A DNA stretch of 64,000 nucleotides from positions 1-64,000 of the forward strand of contig JAHHHQ010000028.1 in the NCBI GenBank assembly GCA_019359285.1. The letters are read 5' to 3'. Positions within the stretch are counted from its first letter, which is position 1. Each line of letters begins with the position of its first letter. Positions 26,406-35,297 of this stretch are shown here, piece by piece. This DNA comes from Nodosilinea sp. WJT8-NPBG4 (GTDB taxonomy: Bacteria; Cyanobacteriota; Cyanobacteriia; Phormidesmidales; Phormidesmidaceae). The position numbers and the translations under genes were made by a program. The notes beneath the pieces were generated by a model. The model saw only the letters and a program-made list of their open reading frames with translations, was not told the DNA's origin and made no database searches.

Positions 26406-26648
26406 GGTGACTCCCACGGAGTAGACGATAGAGGGTGTTAGATCGACAGTAGATCGTTTTCCAGAAGCTAGCCATCGCAAGGCGATCCGGCTCTGGAACA
26501 GATCAGGCAAATGTATCGGTTCTAACTATTCTACCGGCACAAAGTCGGAATCGCTACGACTTAGCCTGAAACATTTTGAGCGATCGGTGACACAGCCGCT
26601 GCCGTCAGGCGAGTTTCTATCCAGTTAACCCCTAGCGTCCTTAGAAAC

Positions 26649-26698
26649 AGGCCTGCCCTGTCTGGTTCGATCGCGATCGAACCAGACAGGGCAGGCCT
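26649..26698. repeat. Perfect 50-bp palindrome without loop
   Basis: aggcctgccctgtctggttcgatcg is followed directly by its exact reverse complement. It lies between the stop of the repeat-protein gene and the upstream region of leuA, both on the minus strand. It could work as a terminator, but no T-run adjoins either side, and it may instead be a mobile palindromic element. Confidence 0.85.
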
Positions 26699-26740
26699 AC
26701 GGGTAGCAAATGGCTCTAAAGCCCTACTCGTTGGAACTTG

Positions 26741-27673
26741 TTAGTCCCTCCAGGTTTCAGTCTGCATTCTCAGAACCTGGTTGACGCTATTGATGTAGCC
26801 CTGGTCTTCCATGAGGCTGCTGCTGATGTAGCCCTGGTTGATAGCAGCTTCAACAATGTTGCGACCCTCGGCAGTACCGTGGCGTGCCTTGTAGACCGAG
26901 TAGCCTTCGTCGCTGCCTGCGTCTAGCTCACCCCTAACGGCCATGTATGCCAGTTGAAACGGAGTAACCGCATCAGTAGGGAGAGCGGAACCCATGCCCA
27001 TGCTGTCAAACTCAGCGCTGGGCGAAGAGGTTTGCCCAGGAGTCCGCATCTGCCCAGAGTTCGGAGACTGTCTGGGGACTTGGTTGCCCGGAGTTTCGTT
27101 GGGGTAAGCTTCTGGACTTTGCCCAGGTACTCGCTCAGGCGCTTGGGTGGGAGCCTGTCCAGGATTTTGGCCCTGGCGAGGAGTTTGCATTTGTCCAGGA
27201 TTTTGGCCCTGCCCAGAGTTCGGGGACTGTCTGGGGACTTGGTTGCCCGGAGTTTCGTTGGGGTAAGCTTCTGGACTTTGCCCAGGTACTCGCTCAGGCG
27301 CTTGGGTAGGAGCCTGTCCAGGATTCTGGCCCTGGCGAGGAGTTTGCATCTGCCCAGGATTTTGGCCCTGGCGAGGAGTTTGCATCTGCCCAGGATTCTG
27401 GCCCTGACGAGGGGTTTGAGTTTGTCTAGGAACTTGGTTGCCCGGAGTTTCGTTGGGGTAAGCTTCTGAACTTTGCCCAGGTACCCGCTCAGGCGCTTGT
27501 GTGGGAGCCTGTCCAGGATTTTGGCCCTGGCGAGGAGTTTGCATCTGCCCAGGAGTTTGGCCCTGACTGGGGGTTTGAGATTGCAAAGTCCCGTGGGTAT
27601 CGGCAAGGACAGCAGGCGCAACTGCCCCAGCTAGAAAGAGAGCTGAAATCGTTCCTATGGATAGTCTTTTCAT
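26741..27673 (-). CDS. Secreted protein with Pro/Gln/Gly-rich tandem repeats and conserved C-terminal domain
   Basis: 310 residues from the ATG at 27673, which has gagg 6 nt upstream; the track start at TTG 27685 is less likely. A signal peptide (MKRLSIGTISALFLAGAVAP ...) is followed by about 190 residues of repeats: decapeptides like TPRQGQNPGQ and three copies of a ~29-residue block containing APTQAPERVPGQ and PNETPGNQVPRQ. The last ~85 residues form a non-repetitive acidic domain (DAVTPFQLAYMAVRGELDAG). The repeat region is probably disordered and extracytoplasmic. No family name is assigned. Large shadow ORFs in other frames arise from the repeats. Confidence 0.8.
   Translation of the reverse strand: MKRLSIGTISALFLAGAVAPAVLADTHGTLQSQTPSQGQTPGQMQTPRQGQNPGQAPTQAPERVPGQSSEAYPNETPGNQVPRQTQTPRQGQNPGQMQTPRQGQNPGQMQTPRQGQNPGQAPTQAPERVPGQSPEAYPNETPGNQVPRQSPNSGQGQNPGQMQTPRQGQNPGQAPTQAPERVPGQSPEAYPNETPGNQVPRQSPNSGQMRTPGQTSSPSAEFDSMGMGSALPTDAVTPFQLAYMAVRGELDAGSDEGYSVYKARHGTAEGRNIVEAAINQGYISSSLMEDQGYINSVNQVLRMQTETWRD
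27040..27590. repeat. Tandem coding repeats
   Basis: DNA repeats of about 30 bp (ctggcgaggagtttgcat type) and about 90 bp (tgcccggagtttcgttgggg type) are arranged in an irregular order within the repeat-protein gene. Copies are almost identical in DNA, which suggests recent expansion or homogenisation. Confidence 0.8.
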
Positions 27674-28407
27674 GACGGACCTCAAATTTGGATCTTGTAC
27701 AAGATTCGCGATGGCTTTTTGACGGCGAAAGAATCTTGGCTTGTGACCCAGAAATCTGCGCCCCTCGATTTCCCGATGGTTTTCTCTAGGCTGAGAAGGT
27801 TTGAACCTAGAAAACCAGATCGAAAAAGCAAGAGATCAAACTCTAAGCTTCACAAGCTCTCAATCCAACCTAAGGATAATTTTATAAAGTGATGTCGTTC
27901 TTAGGGAGGAGATGATCCCTAGAACTTTGGTAGATCTATATTCAGACTGAAAATCCGGAACAATACTATTTGATTACTGGAAAAATCTGTGGCGATCGCC
28001 TGAAAAATATATAGTAATAGCTGCTGTACTGGGGAACTCGCGACTACCACTGGCAAAACATAGGACAAGGCATTGGCCTATGCACTGGTCATCTGGAGCA
28101 ATGCGGAACCTCTCCGGTCGGCCGTTAGCTAGATCTATCCTTTGATAATGGCTATCCAGTATGTCTGCTTTAGTTCTCCCTAACGTTATTTATCACATGC
28201 ATAAAAAGAGGTTTTTCTTTTAAGCGCATACAACTCTCTCAGCAAAAGTCTGCCCTTTGATTATTTCTGAAGCTTTAGTAATAAGGGCATGTCACCTAAT
28301 GGGGTAACGCGCAATCACTATAGTTGGCGACCTGTGAGCGATCGCCCTAACTACCCCTAGCCACTGGATGAGACTGCCATTAAAGCGGGATGGATTTTAG
28401 CCCTCGC
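27674..28407. other. Long intergenic region, no gene recognised
   Basis: About 730 bp, fairly AT-rich. It should carry the promoter of the repeat protein (minus strand) and the 3' region of the ion transporter. A stem-loop with one bulge (gttcttaggga / tccctagaac) lies near 27898-27925. The 65-codon plus-strand ORF at 27695 is Lys/Arg-rich and unconvincing. Confidence 0.45.
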
Positions 28408-29745
28408 TTAAAGCAGGAATCGAATGCCCACATAGGCACTGATGGTCATTAACTGTAATGCCATCAGCGGCAGGCCATAGTTCAAAAACTGTCGGAACGA
28501 AATTGGCTTGCCGTGCTGCTCAGCAATTCCCGCCGCCACAATGTTTGACGATGCGCCGACTAGGGTGCCGTTGCCGCCCAGGGTGGCCCCAAACATCATG
28601 GCCGCAAACAGGGGCAGAATTTCGGGCGGAATCTGCCCGGCGAAGTCGGGCGACAGCAGGTCTGGCCCCGCCAAATTCACGTTTACCAAGTATTCCTTCA
28701 GCAGGGGCACCATCGCCACCACCAGGGGAATATTGGGAATTAGGCTGGAGAGAATGCCAGTAATAAATAGCAGCAGCATTGAGCCCAGGGCAATGTTTTG
28801 GCCAATCACGATCCCCAACAGACCCGAGGCCGAACTAATCACCCCAGTTTCTTGCAGGCCACCGATCAGCACAAAGACGCTCATAAAGAAGATCAGCGTG
28901 CTCCAATCGACATCGCGCAAAATATTGTGCACGGTGTCAATGCCGCTGTGGTGGGTGAGCAGCAGGCAGAGAGCGGCCCCCAGCAGGGCGATCGCCGCCG
29001 GAGAAACTGGCACCGGCAACGTGTCGCCCACTACAAATAGCACCAACACTAGCCCAACAATCAGGCCACCCAGGGCCAGCATACGGGGATGATTGACCAC
29101 CGGGTGGGGCAGGTGGTCGAGGTCAGCCAGCTTTTTATTCCAGGTGTTGGGGAAGAGGACGGGCAGCATGACGACAATAGTGGCGATCGCCACCACACCC
29201 CCCAGGCTGAGCTTGGTGAGATAGTCCAGAAAGCTCATGTTGATCGCGTCGCCCACAATAAAGGTGGCCGGGTCGCCCACCAGGGTCAGCAAACCAGCGC
29301 TATTGGCCACAAACACCATTAAAATCAGCAGGGGCACAAAGTTGATGTTGAGTTCTGCCGCCATGGGCGGAATCAGCGGTGCCAGCAGCATGACGGTGGT
29401 GGCATTAGGCAGCATGGCGCAGACCGGGGTGGTAATGGCCACAATTCCCAGCAGTAGACGCTTACCTTCGCCCCGCGCCATAATCACCATTTGGGTGGCC
29501 AGGTATTCAAAAATTTTGGTGGGTTCAAAGGCGCGCACCATCACCATCACCCCAAAGAACAGCGCCAGGGTAGCGTGGCTGTTGCCGATGTAGCCAATGG
29601 CTTGATCGAGGGTTAGCACATGAAAAAATATCAGCAACATTGCGCCTAGAAAGGCCGCAACAGTAAGGTGCATGCGCTCGGTGGCGATCAGGGCCAAGAC
29701 TCCAAAAAAGATTACCGATGCGGTAATCTCAGACCAGGTTTCCAT
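28408..29745 (-). CDS. ArsB/NhaD-family ion transporter
   Basis: 445 residues with about 11-12 hydrophobic segments. Seen: TERMHLTVAAFLGAMLLI near the N-terminus, ITTPVCAMLPNATTVMLLAP and VANSAGLLTLVGDPATFIVG in the first half, and a matching inverted half with GILSSLIPNIPLVVAM and FGATLGGNGTLVGASSNIV. This twofold N-A-T/G-S-N architecture is typical of the ArsB/NhaD/CitM ion transporter superfamily. The substrate (Na+/H+ or another ion) cannot be assigned safely. Its leader carries a ydaO-type riboswitch, so expression is likely controlled by c-di-AMP, in keeping with a role in ion or osmotic balance. Confidence 0.88.
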   Translation of the reverse strand: METWSEITASVIFFGVLALIATERMHLTVAAFLGAMLLIFFHVLTLDQAIGYIGNSHATLALFFGVMVMVRAFEPTKIFEYLATQMVIMARGEGKRLLLGIVAITTPVCAMLPNATTVMLLAPLIPPMAAELNINFVPLLILMVFVANSAGLLTLVGDPATFIVGDAINMSFLDYLTKLSLGGVVAIATIVVMLPVLFPNTWNKKLADLDHLPHPVVNHPRMLALGGLIVGLVLVLFVVGDTLPVPVSPAAIALLGAALCLLLTHHSGIDTVHNILRDVDWSTLIFFMSVFVLIGGLQETGVISSASGLLGIVIGQNIALGSMLLLFITGILSSLIPNIPLVVAMVPLLKEYLVNVNLAGPDLLSPDFAGQIPPEILPLFAAMMFGATLGGNGTLVGASSNIVAAGIAEQHGKPISFRQFLNYGLPLMALQLMTISAYVGIRFLL

Positions 29746-29861
29746 AGCCTGTCTCCTGTTGTGGTGCTAAACGAAACTCTGCGATGAAGACTTCATCGAG
29801 AGCGTTAACTGTCGTAGGAGAACCACGGATAGCGTTAGAAAAAGCTTCCAGTACGTTCTCT

Positions 29862-29998
29862 CCCAAGGCCGACGGAGTTAGCTGACGGGCGAGGGGTGAG
29901 AGATCCCCTTCTCTGGCGATGCGTTTCGCCCTGAGATAAGCCCCAAAAGTTGGTTCCTCCGCATCAGCTCGCCCTTAACGAGCGCTGAATTAGGCCGC
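29862..29998 (-). promoter_or_regulatory. ydaO-yuaA (c-di-AMP) riboswitch
   Basis: Minus-strand leader of the ArsB/NhaD-type transporter. Reading 5' to 3' I see gcgctcgttaagggcg, then gcggaggaaccaacttttgg, then gggcttatctcaggg, and at the 3' side cccgtcagctaactccg followed by tcggcc. The order and sequence of these blocks match the conserved ydaO core (GGGGGACCCAA, GGGGUGAAUC, CCCGUCAGCUAACUCCG). The ggcc near 29993-29996 can pair with ggcc at 29867-29870 to close P1. About 115 nt separate the core from the start codon, enough for an expression platform. Boundaries are approximate. Confidence 0.8.
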
Positions 29999-30059
29999 GT
30001 AACCGTTGAATTGACTGCGAATTTAGCACATTTGCTTAAAATCAACAATCTGCAAATGT

Positions 30060-31091
30060 TCAGGGGCCACTGGATCCTGGGCTGGCTGGAAGGGCTAGTA
30101 TTGGGCCCACCACCTCACGCACTCGGTAGATAGGGCGCTGCTGCGATTCATGATAAGTACGCATGAGCAGCTCAGCCAACAGACCAAAGCTAAACAGCTG
30201 AATGCCCGCCAGCAACAGCACAACGACCAGTATCAGCAGGGGGCGATCGCCGATGTCCTGATCAGCCAAAATCTTTACCAGGGTGAGATAAACCCCCAGG
30301 GCAATGCCCAGCGCCATCGACGCCAGCCCCAGGCTGCCAAAGACATGCATGGGCCGGGTGAGAAACTTCTTCATAAAGTAGACGGTGAGCATGTCCATCA
30401 CCACGCGCAGGGTGCGGCCCAGGCCATATTTGCTGGTGCCAAAGCGGCGGCGGTGGTGGGTGACGGGCATTTCGGTGATGCGGGCCCCCTCAATAAAGGC
30501 TAGGGCGGGCAAAAAGCGGTGCAGCTCGCCGTAGAGGTTGAGGTCGCGGATCACCTCAGCCCGGTAGGCCTTGAGGGAGCAGCCGTAGTCATGCAGCTCA
30601 ACCCCTGTGACCCCAGCGATTATCCAGTTAGCAACTTTGGAGGGAATCAACCGGGTGAGGGTGTTGTCTTGGCGGTGTTTGCGCCAGCCGCTGACCAGGT
30701 CGTAGCCCTCGTTGAGGCGATCGAGCAGGCGGGGAATGTCGGCGGGGTCGTTTTGCAGGTCACCATCCATGGTGATGACGATCTGGCCCCGAGAATGGTC
30801 AAACCCGGCGGCCATGGCAGCGGTTTGGCCGTAGTTGCGGCGCAAGATCACGGCGCGCAGCTGGGGATATTGCTGGGCTAGCTCGCGTAGGCGATCGCTC
30901 GATCCGTCAGTGGAGCCATCGTCTACCCCCAAAATTTCGTAGGTGTAGCCCAGCCCGTCAAGCGCCCCGGCGATCGCCTGGACGAGGGTGGGTAGGCTGT
31001 CGACCTCGTTGTATACCGGCACCACTACCGAAATGTCGATGGGGGCGGTAAGGGATGGCAGTGCAGAAACCGAGGGGGAATGGGTAGTCAT
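30060..31091 (-). CDS. Glycosyltransferase family 2, polyprenyl-phosphate type with two C-terminal membrane segments
   Basis: 343 residues. GT-A motifs: VVVPVYNEVDSLPTLV, GVDDGSTDGS, RNYGQTAAMAAGFDHSRG and the DxD-containing TMDGDLQNDPADI. Acceptor-side sequence MPVTHHRRRFGTSKYG precedes two hydrophobic segments (about 245-270 and 285-310). This matches the DPM1/GtrB-like group that transfers a sugar from a nucleotide to a polyprenyl phosphate at the cytoplasmic face. Last gene of a four-gene minus-strand envelope operon; the preceding flippase-like protein may work on the same lipid-linked sugar, which is inference. Confidence 0.92.
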   Translation of the reverse strand: MTTHSPSVSALPSLTAPIDISVVVPVYNEVDSLPTLVQAIAGALDGLGYTYEILGVDDGSTDGSSDRLRELAQQYPQLRAVILRRNYGQTAAMAAGFDHSRGQIVITMDGDLQNDPADIPRLLDRLNEGYDLVSGWRKHRQDNTLTRLIPSKVANWIIAGVTGVELHDYGCSLKAYRAEVIRDLNLYGELHRFLPALAFIEGARITEMPVTHHRRRFGTSKYGLGRTLRVVMDMLTVYFMKKFLTRPMHVFGSLGLASMALGIALGVYLTLVKILADQDIGDRPLLILVVVLLLAGIQLFSFGLLAELLMRTYHESQQRPIYRVREVVGPILALPASPGSSGP

Positions 31092-31154
31092 GGGAGCTTC
31101 GGCACAACGGGTAAGACCGGCAAAGACCGTAATCTATGCCGTTTGGAAGGCGAT

Positions 31155-32129
31155 TTATTTGAGTGTACTGGAAAGGCCCTGATCAAACGTGGCCAATGCC
31201 GCACCCAGAGCCTCGGCCAGGGTGCTGACGACCCGGTAGAGCACTACGGCGCTGAGTACAACAGCGGCGGAGAATTGCCCCTGTAGCAGACTGAGGGCGA
31301 TCGCCTCAAACACGCCTAGCCCGCCCGGTGCGCCCGGCACCACTAGCCCCCCCAGCCAGGCCAGACTAAAGGCGCTGATGGTGCTGGGCCAATCGCTGGC
31401 TGCCAGGGGGGTTACGGCGCTGAGCACTAGGCAAAAGCCCAGGCCGCGCAGGCCGATGTAGCCGAGCTGGCCGAGGAGGAGTTTGAGGGGGTAGTGGTGG
31501 AGACCGGGAGCGACTGAAAGTGAGAGGGATGAGGAAGATGGGGAGGGTGGGGGAGATGGGGAGGAGTCTTCGATGGGTTGGTGGGCGGTTTTGGAGCGGC
31601 TGAGACGATTGACTAGGGGATTGAGCCAGCGGGGGGAAAGGGTGGCGAGTACAATACCTAGGCCCAGAAGTTGAAGGGGCCAGTATTGGGTAGGGGTGGC
31701 GATGCCAACCACTAGGGCGGCGGCGGCCATGAGGAGGGGTTCTAGGGCGGTGCCAATAATAGCGGAGCCGTTGTCGATCCCTATATTACGCAGAGCACGC
31801 ACTCGGCCAAAAAAGTGCCAGACGTTGCCGGGCAGGTATTTCAGCAGGTTGGTTTGCAGGTAAACGGGGGCGCTCCAGCTGCCGGTGATGGGCTGTTGCA
31901 GGGCTTGCAGAGCCCAGCTCCACACCCAGCCGGCCCAGGTGTGGGCAAGCAGCGTCACGCCGAGGGCTACCACCAACAGGCTCCAGCCCTGGGTGCCAAT
32001 GCGCAGGGCGCTGATGTCGGCCCAGTGGCGCACCAGGGTGTGGAGCAAGAAGGCGATCGCCACACCCACCACTACCCAGCGAGCCAGGGGCTTCAGTCGC
32101 GTTAGCCCAGCAGCATTCAAAAACGACAA
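31155..32129 (-). CDS. Lysylphosphatidylglycerol synthase transmembrane-like (UPF0104) membrane protein
   Basis: About 324 residues and 7-8 hydrophobic segments. Diagnostic motifs are LKYLPGNVWHFFGR in the first half and GGLVVPGAPGGLGVFEAIAL near the C-terminus, the signature of the UPF0104/AglD/MprF-membrane family. A Ser/Pro-rich loop at about 195-210 is an unusual insertion. Related proteins handle lipid-linked sugars or aminoacyl lipids; the substrate here is unknown. TTG at 32129 has gaggg at proper spacing; the TTG used by the track (32135) is too close to that site. Neighbours are a GT2 gene 63 bp downstream and an NlpC/P60 gene upstream. Confidence 0.85.
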   Translation of the reverse strand: MSFLNAAGLTRLKPLARWVVVGVAIAFLLHTLVRHWADISALRIGTQGWSLLVVALGVTLLAHTWAGWVWSWALQALQQPITGSWSAPVYLQTNLLKYLPGNVWHFFGRVRALRNIGIDNGSAIIGTALEPLLMAAAALVVGIATPTQYWPLQLLGLGIVLATLSPRWLNPLVNRLSRSKTAHQPIEDSSPSPPPSPSSSSLSLSVAPGLHHYPLKLLLGQLGYIGLRGLGFCLVLSAVTPLAASDWPSTISAFSLAWLGGLVVPGAPGGLGVFEAIALSLLQGQFSAAVVLSAVVLYRVVSTLAEALGAALATFDQGLSSTLK

Positions 32130-32162
32130 GGGCAACCCTCAAACAGGCAAACGCTGCTTGGA

Positions 32163-32879
32163 CTATAGCGTGTCGCCTGAGCAGTAGCTGGTCATCACCC
32201 GCCCCGCCCGGCGCAGCTGCTGGTGATAAGCCGCGCTCACGGGGTGCGACAGATCGGTTAACGAGTCAATGCCAATGCCGTTGCGACCCTGGTCAATCCC
32301 TGAACTGTGAATGTAGTTACCCTGCCCTAGGTAAAGGGCTACATGCTTAGTGCGTTCCGGGGTGCCAAAAAAAATTAGGTCACCCGGCAGTAGCTCATCC
32401 CAGCTGATGGGTCGGGTAAAGGCTTCCTGCTGGTATGAGTCGCGGGGCAAACGAATGCCCACCGAGGCAAATGCTGCCTGCATCAGCCCCGAACAGTCGT
32501 AGTTGGGGCCAATGGTGCCGCCCCAGAGGTAAGTATTCGGTACTGCCATGGCTCGCTGCGTAAAGGCGATCGCCCCCGGCAGGCGAGGCTCAATAGCGCT
32601 GCGATCGAGGTAGACAGGCTGATAGGGCTGCTCAGCGGGCTTGAGCGCATCCCTATCGGCAGCGCTGATCCAGCCGGGATAGTCGTCTTCGCAAAGTATC
32701 ACCGCATAGCCCTGGGGGGAGGCCTCTACCAGCCGCAGATGCCTTCCCACCGCCGCCTGGGTCACTAACCCCTCCAACCCGTCAGTTTTATAGAGGTCAA
32801 GCGCCCGCTCACAGACATATTCCTGCCCCAAGGAGCCCAATAACGCTTCTCGACCAGAGGATGCCGCACCCAAATCCAT
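32163..32879 (-). CDS. NlpC/P60 family cell-wall hydrolase with N-terminal SH3-like domain
   Basis: About 238 residues. The N-terminal ~100 residues form an SH3b-like region (ERALDLYKTDGLEGLVTQ, YPGWI). The catalytic domain (about 125-235) has NYDCSGLMQAAFASVG with the nucleophile Cys, TKHVALYLG with the His, and GNYIHSSG with the third polar residue. This layout matches the cyanobacterial gamma-D-glutamyl-diamino acid endopeptidases that cleave peptidoglycan stem peptides. No signal peptide is evident, also usual for that group, which recycles wall peptides. ATG 32879 is preferred over GTG 32891. Confidence 0.9.
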   Translation of the reverse strand: MDLGAASSGREALLGSLGQEYVCERALDLYKTDGLEGLVTQAAVGRHLRLVEASPQGYAVILCEDDYPGWISAADRDALKPAEQPYQPVYLDRSAIEPRLPGAIAFTQRAMAVPNTYLWGGTIGPNYDCSGLMQAAFASVGIRLPRDSYQQEAFTRPISWDELLPGDLIFFGTPERTKHVALYLGQGNYIHSSGIDQGRNGIGIDSLTDLSHPVSAAYHQQLRRAGRVMTSYCSGDTL

Positions 32880-32917
32880 AGTCACCCCCACTCCCCCATC
32901 TCCCTCACCTTCCCCAT

Positions 32918-34387
32918 CTACTCCCCCCTATCCCCCGTATTCCGCACATTCACCACCTTCTTCAGCACGTTAAACCAGAAGGTCGACCCCATAGAGATGG
33001 CGAACCCGCTGACCAGCCAGCCCAGTAGACGGCGCGGCACAAAGGGAACCGGCCACGACCCCTCAGCCTCCAGCTGCTGCTTCACCACCACCTCGTTGTA
33101 GCCCAGCGGAAAGGGAATTTTGTCGAGAGCCTTGTTGACAGCGGTCTGCACCTGTCCGATGTTTTGGTTAAAATCGCCGGGCGATTCAGCGACCAGCTGG
33201 TCGGCGGTTTGGGTAATCGAGTTGCGCAGAATGGGGTCTACGGCCAGGCGAGTGGCAATGTGAAACGAGTCAGCGTTAATGGAGACCGCAGTAGCGATAC
33301 CAATCAGCAGCGCGACCGCCTTGGCATTGCGCTTGTAGACTCCGGTAGCCCGCTCCATGCCGCGATCGAACCACTTTTCGAGCTCGAGGCCAAACAGTTT
33401 GACATCGTCGCGGGCGGTGTCGGCAGTGATTTCGACCTTGCGGGCGATCGCCGCTAGACTGCTGCGCAAGGCCGGGGTAATGGGAGCTTGGGCTAGGCGA
33501 TCGATCAGAGCCTGGGCATCGAGGTTGCCGCCCTGGGCCAGGCGTCTCAGTTCGCTATAGGCGTGGCTTTTATCGTCAAAAACGTCGAGCAGCTGGGCCA
33601 CATTGGGGCGTAGCTTGCTGAGCATCGCCGCCCGCTCGGTAGGGGTGCTGGCCAGCCCGCGCTTGATGTACTCCAGACGGCGCAAAAAGGTTTCCGTGAG
33701 GGGGTGGCCGTCGGGTAACACGTCCGCCGCCATCAGCCCAAACTCATCTAGGCGGTTGACGACGCGATCGAGGCTTTCGGGCAGCGAGACAATGCCCGAC
33801 TGAAAGTCGTCGATAATAGTGTGAATGCCGAGCTCCAGCTGCTGGAGCTCGGTGTTGAGCAAAAACTCGTTGCCGGTGCTGGCCTTGAGGTCGCTGAGAA
33901 TGTTGGTTACGGGGCCGAGCACGCGATCGCGGGCAAAACTGTGGATGCGATCGTTGGCCAGCACCTGCCACAGGTTGCCCAGCTGCATGCGCTCTAGCAG
34001 GCTGTTGGCAAACGCCTCGGGCGGAATGTATGACGGGCCACTGGTTTTGCCCACCCCAAACACATTGCGCTGGCCCGTAAGGGTGCGGTAGACGCGGCCA
34101 ATAAAGTGCGAAATGCGCCGAAACGATCGCGCGATCGACCCCTTCGCCTCCTGGTCTAAACTGCGAATCCAAGGGCTTTCGTAGAGGGCATCAGCCAAGG
34201 CCTGGGCCGACGCTTCTCGATCTCGGTCATTCCCCGCTAGCAGCACCTCAATTGACTGCTTTAGGTGCTCAGCCCGCCACTGCAAAAGCGTACCAATAAT
34301 TTCTTGAGCCTCGCTGGCCAGCAGGCTCAGCACAAAAAAGATAAAGACGAGCCCTAGGGCAATGTCTAAAACTATAGGAAAGTTCAT
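32918..34387 (-). CDS. Conserved membrane protein of unknown function
   Basis: 489 residues. One membrane segment at the N-terminus (IVLDIALGLVFIFFVLSLLA), then a long helical region (about 35-350), a second hydrophobic segment (NAKAVALLIGIATAVSIN, about 355-375) and a third near the C-terminus (LLGWLVSGFAISMGSTFWF). The central part is rich in amphipathic helices and charged residues. I do not recognise a named family. It heads an operon with an NlpC/P60 hydrolase (39 bp downstream), a UPF0104 protein and a glycosyltransferase, so an envelope role is plausible. The ATG at 34387 is the only good start. Confidence 0.75.
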   Translation of the reverse strand: MNFPIVLDIALGLVFIFFVLSLLASEAQEIIGTLLQWRAEHLKQSIEVLLAGNDRDREASAQALADALYESPWIRSLDQEAKGSIARSFRRISHFIGRVYRTLTGQRNVFGVGKTSGPSYIPPEAFANSLLERMQLGNLWQVLANDRIHSFARDRVLGPVTNILSDLKASTGNEFLLNTELQQLELGIHTIIDDFQSGIVSLPESLDRVVNRLDEFGLMAADVLPDGHPLTETFLRRLEYIKRGLASTPTERAAMLSKLRPNVAQLLDVFDDKSHAYSELRRLAQGGNLDAQALIDRLAQAPITPALRSSLAAIARKVEITADTARDDVKLFGLELEKWFDRGMERATGVYKRNAKAVALLIGIATAVSINADSFHIATRLAVDPILRNSITQTADQLVAESPGDFNQNIGQVQTAVNKALDKIPFPLGYNEVVVKQQLEAEGSWPVPFVPRRLLGWLVSGFAISMGSTFWFNVLKKVVNVRNTGDRGE

Positions 34388-34544
34388 GGACTAACCGCAC
34401 AATTCTGCATCTTTAAACTCCAACCTACCCGATACTGACGACCTGCCCATGTCCTGAACCTCAACAGCAAAAAATAGCCGCCCAGGCTATTTAAACTCTG
34501 CAAAGGCGAGCAAATAGTAAATCTGTTCGGTGGCTAGAGAGCAC

Positions 34545-34583
34545 TAAAAAAGAGCGAACCAACCTATCGTAGACTTGGTTCGC
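34545..34583 (-). terminator. Rho-independent terminator of the cyAbrB gene
   Basis: gcgaaccaa and ttggttcgc form a 9-bp stem (34554-34583) with a 12-nt loop, followed on the minus strand by ctcttttttagt. It lies about 75 bp beyond the cyAbrB stop codon. Confidence 0.8.
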
Positions 34584-34657
34584 CCATTGTACTCAAGCGA
34601 CCTAAAAACGGATCACAATTGCTCGAAAGCCAAGGGGAGTACTGACCGCCTGTGTTT

Positions 34658-35062
34658 TTATTCGTCTTCGTCGGCGATCAGAAGACCGTTTTCTCCCAAC
34701 TGCTTAAGGCGAATATGCTTGCGCCCTAAGGTAATTTCAAACTCGTCGCCGGGTCTTAGCCCCATTTGCTTGGTGTAAGTCGAGCCAATTAGCAGGTTGC
34801 CGTTAGACTGCACCGTGATACGAAAACTGGCGCTCCGGCCGCCGCGCCCGTTGCCATTCTGAGTGCTGTCCAGCTGAATGCCCTCCGCCTCAATCAGGGC
34901 GTTGAGAAATTTCATCATGTTGACCCGGGGGTTGCCCGCCTTGGTCAATGTGTAATAGCCGCAGGCTTTAGCCTTCTCTTCTTTACTGAGCTCGTCAAGA
35001 TCTTTGACCTTTTGCAGTAGTTCTTTGCCGATCAGTGGTTCTATCTGAGTTGCGTTAGCCAT
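34658..35062 (-). CDS. cyAbrB-type transcriptional regulator
   Basis: 134 residues. The N-terminal half (LIGKELLQKVKDLDELSKEEKAKACGYYT, KAGNPRVNMMKFLNALIEAEG) and the C-terminal AbrB-like segment (SFRITVQSNGNLLIGSTYTKQMGLRPGDEFEI) are the hallmark arrangement of cyanobacterial AbrB proteins, which regulate carbon and nitrogen metabolism globally. It is transcribed singly and ends in a clear terminator. Which of the two paralogues (cyAbrB1 or cyAbrB2) it is cannot be settled by eye. Start ATG at 35062. Confidence 0.93.
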   Translation of the reverse strand: MANATQIEPLIGKELLQKVKDLDELSKEEKAKACGYYTLTKAGNPRVNMMKFLNALIEAEGIQLDSTQNGNGRGGRSASFRITVQSNGNLLIGSTYTKQMGLRPGDEFEITLGRKHIRLKQLGENGLLIADEDE

Positions 35063-35297
35063 TAACTTTATTCTCGTTCACAACGGTTTGCTCCAAACAA
35101 TTTGGGCAGAAACAGCAAAACTGTTCTACCTGGCTCTACTTTAATGACAACACGCAAAATGATACTACAGCGAAATAGTTTTTTGCATTCGCTTTTTTTG
35201 TCCCCCTAATTGTGTAGCACTAGAGCACAAAAAAGCCGTATTTTTGTCCTCCATGAACACCGTAGAATAGTGATAACCGACGGGTGATTTAACTCAA

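Noticed and set aside
27040-27590. CRISPR-like regular repeats
   Set aside because: Repeats are directly adjacent or unevenly spaced, remain in one reading frame and have no unique spacers.
26923-27621. 232-residue minus-strand and 171-residue plus-strand ORFs over the repeat gene
   Set aside because: They are alternate-frame readings of the same tandem repeats. The chosen frame has a signal peptide and a ribosome-binding site.
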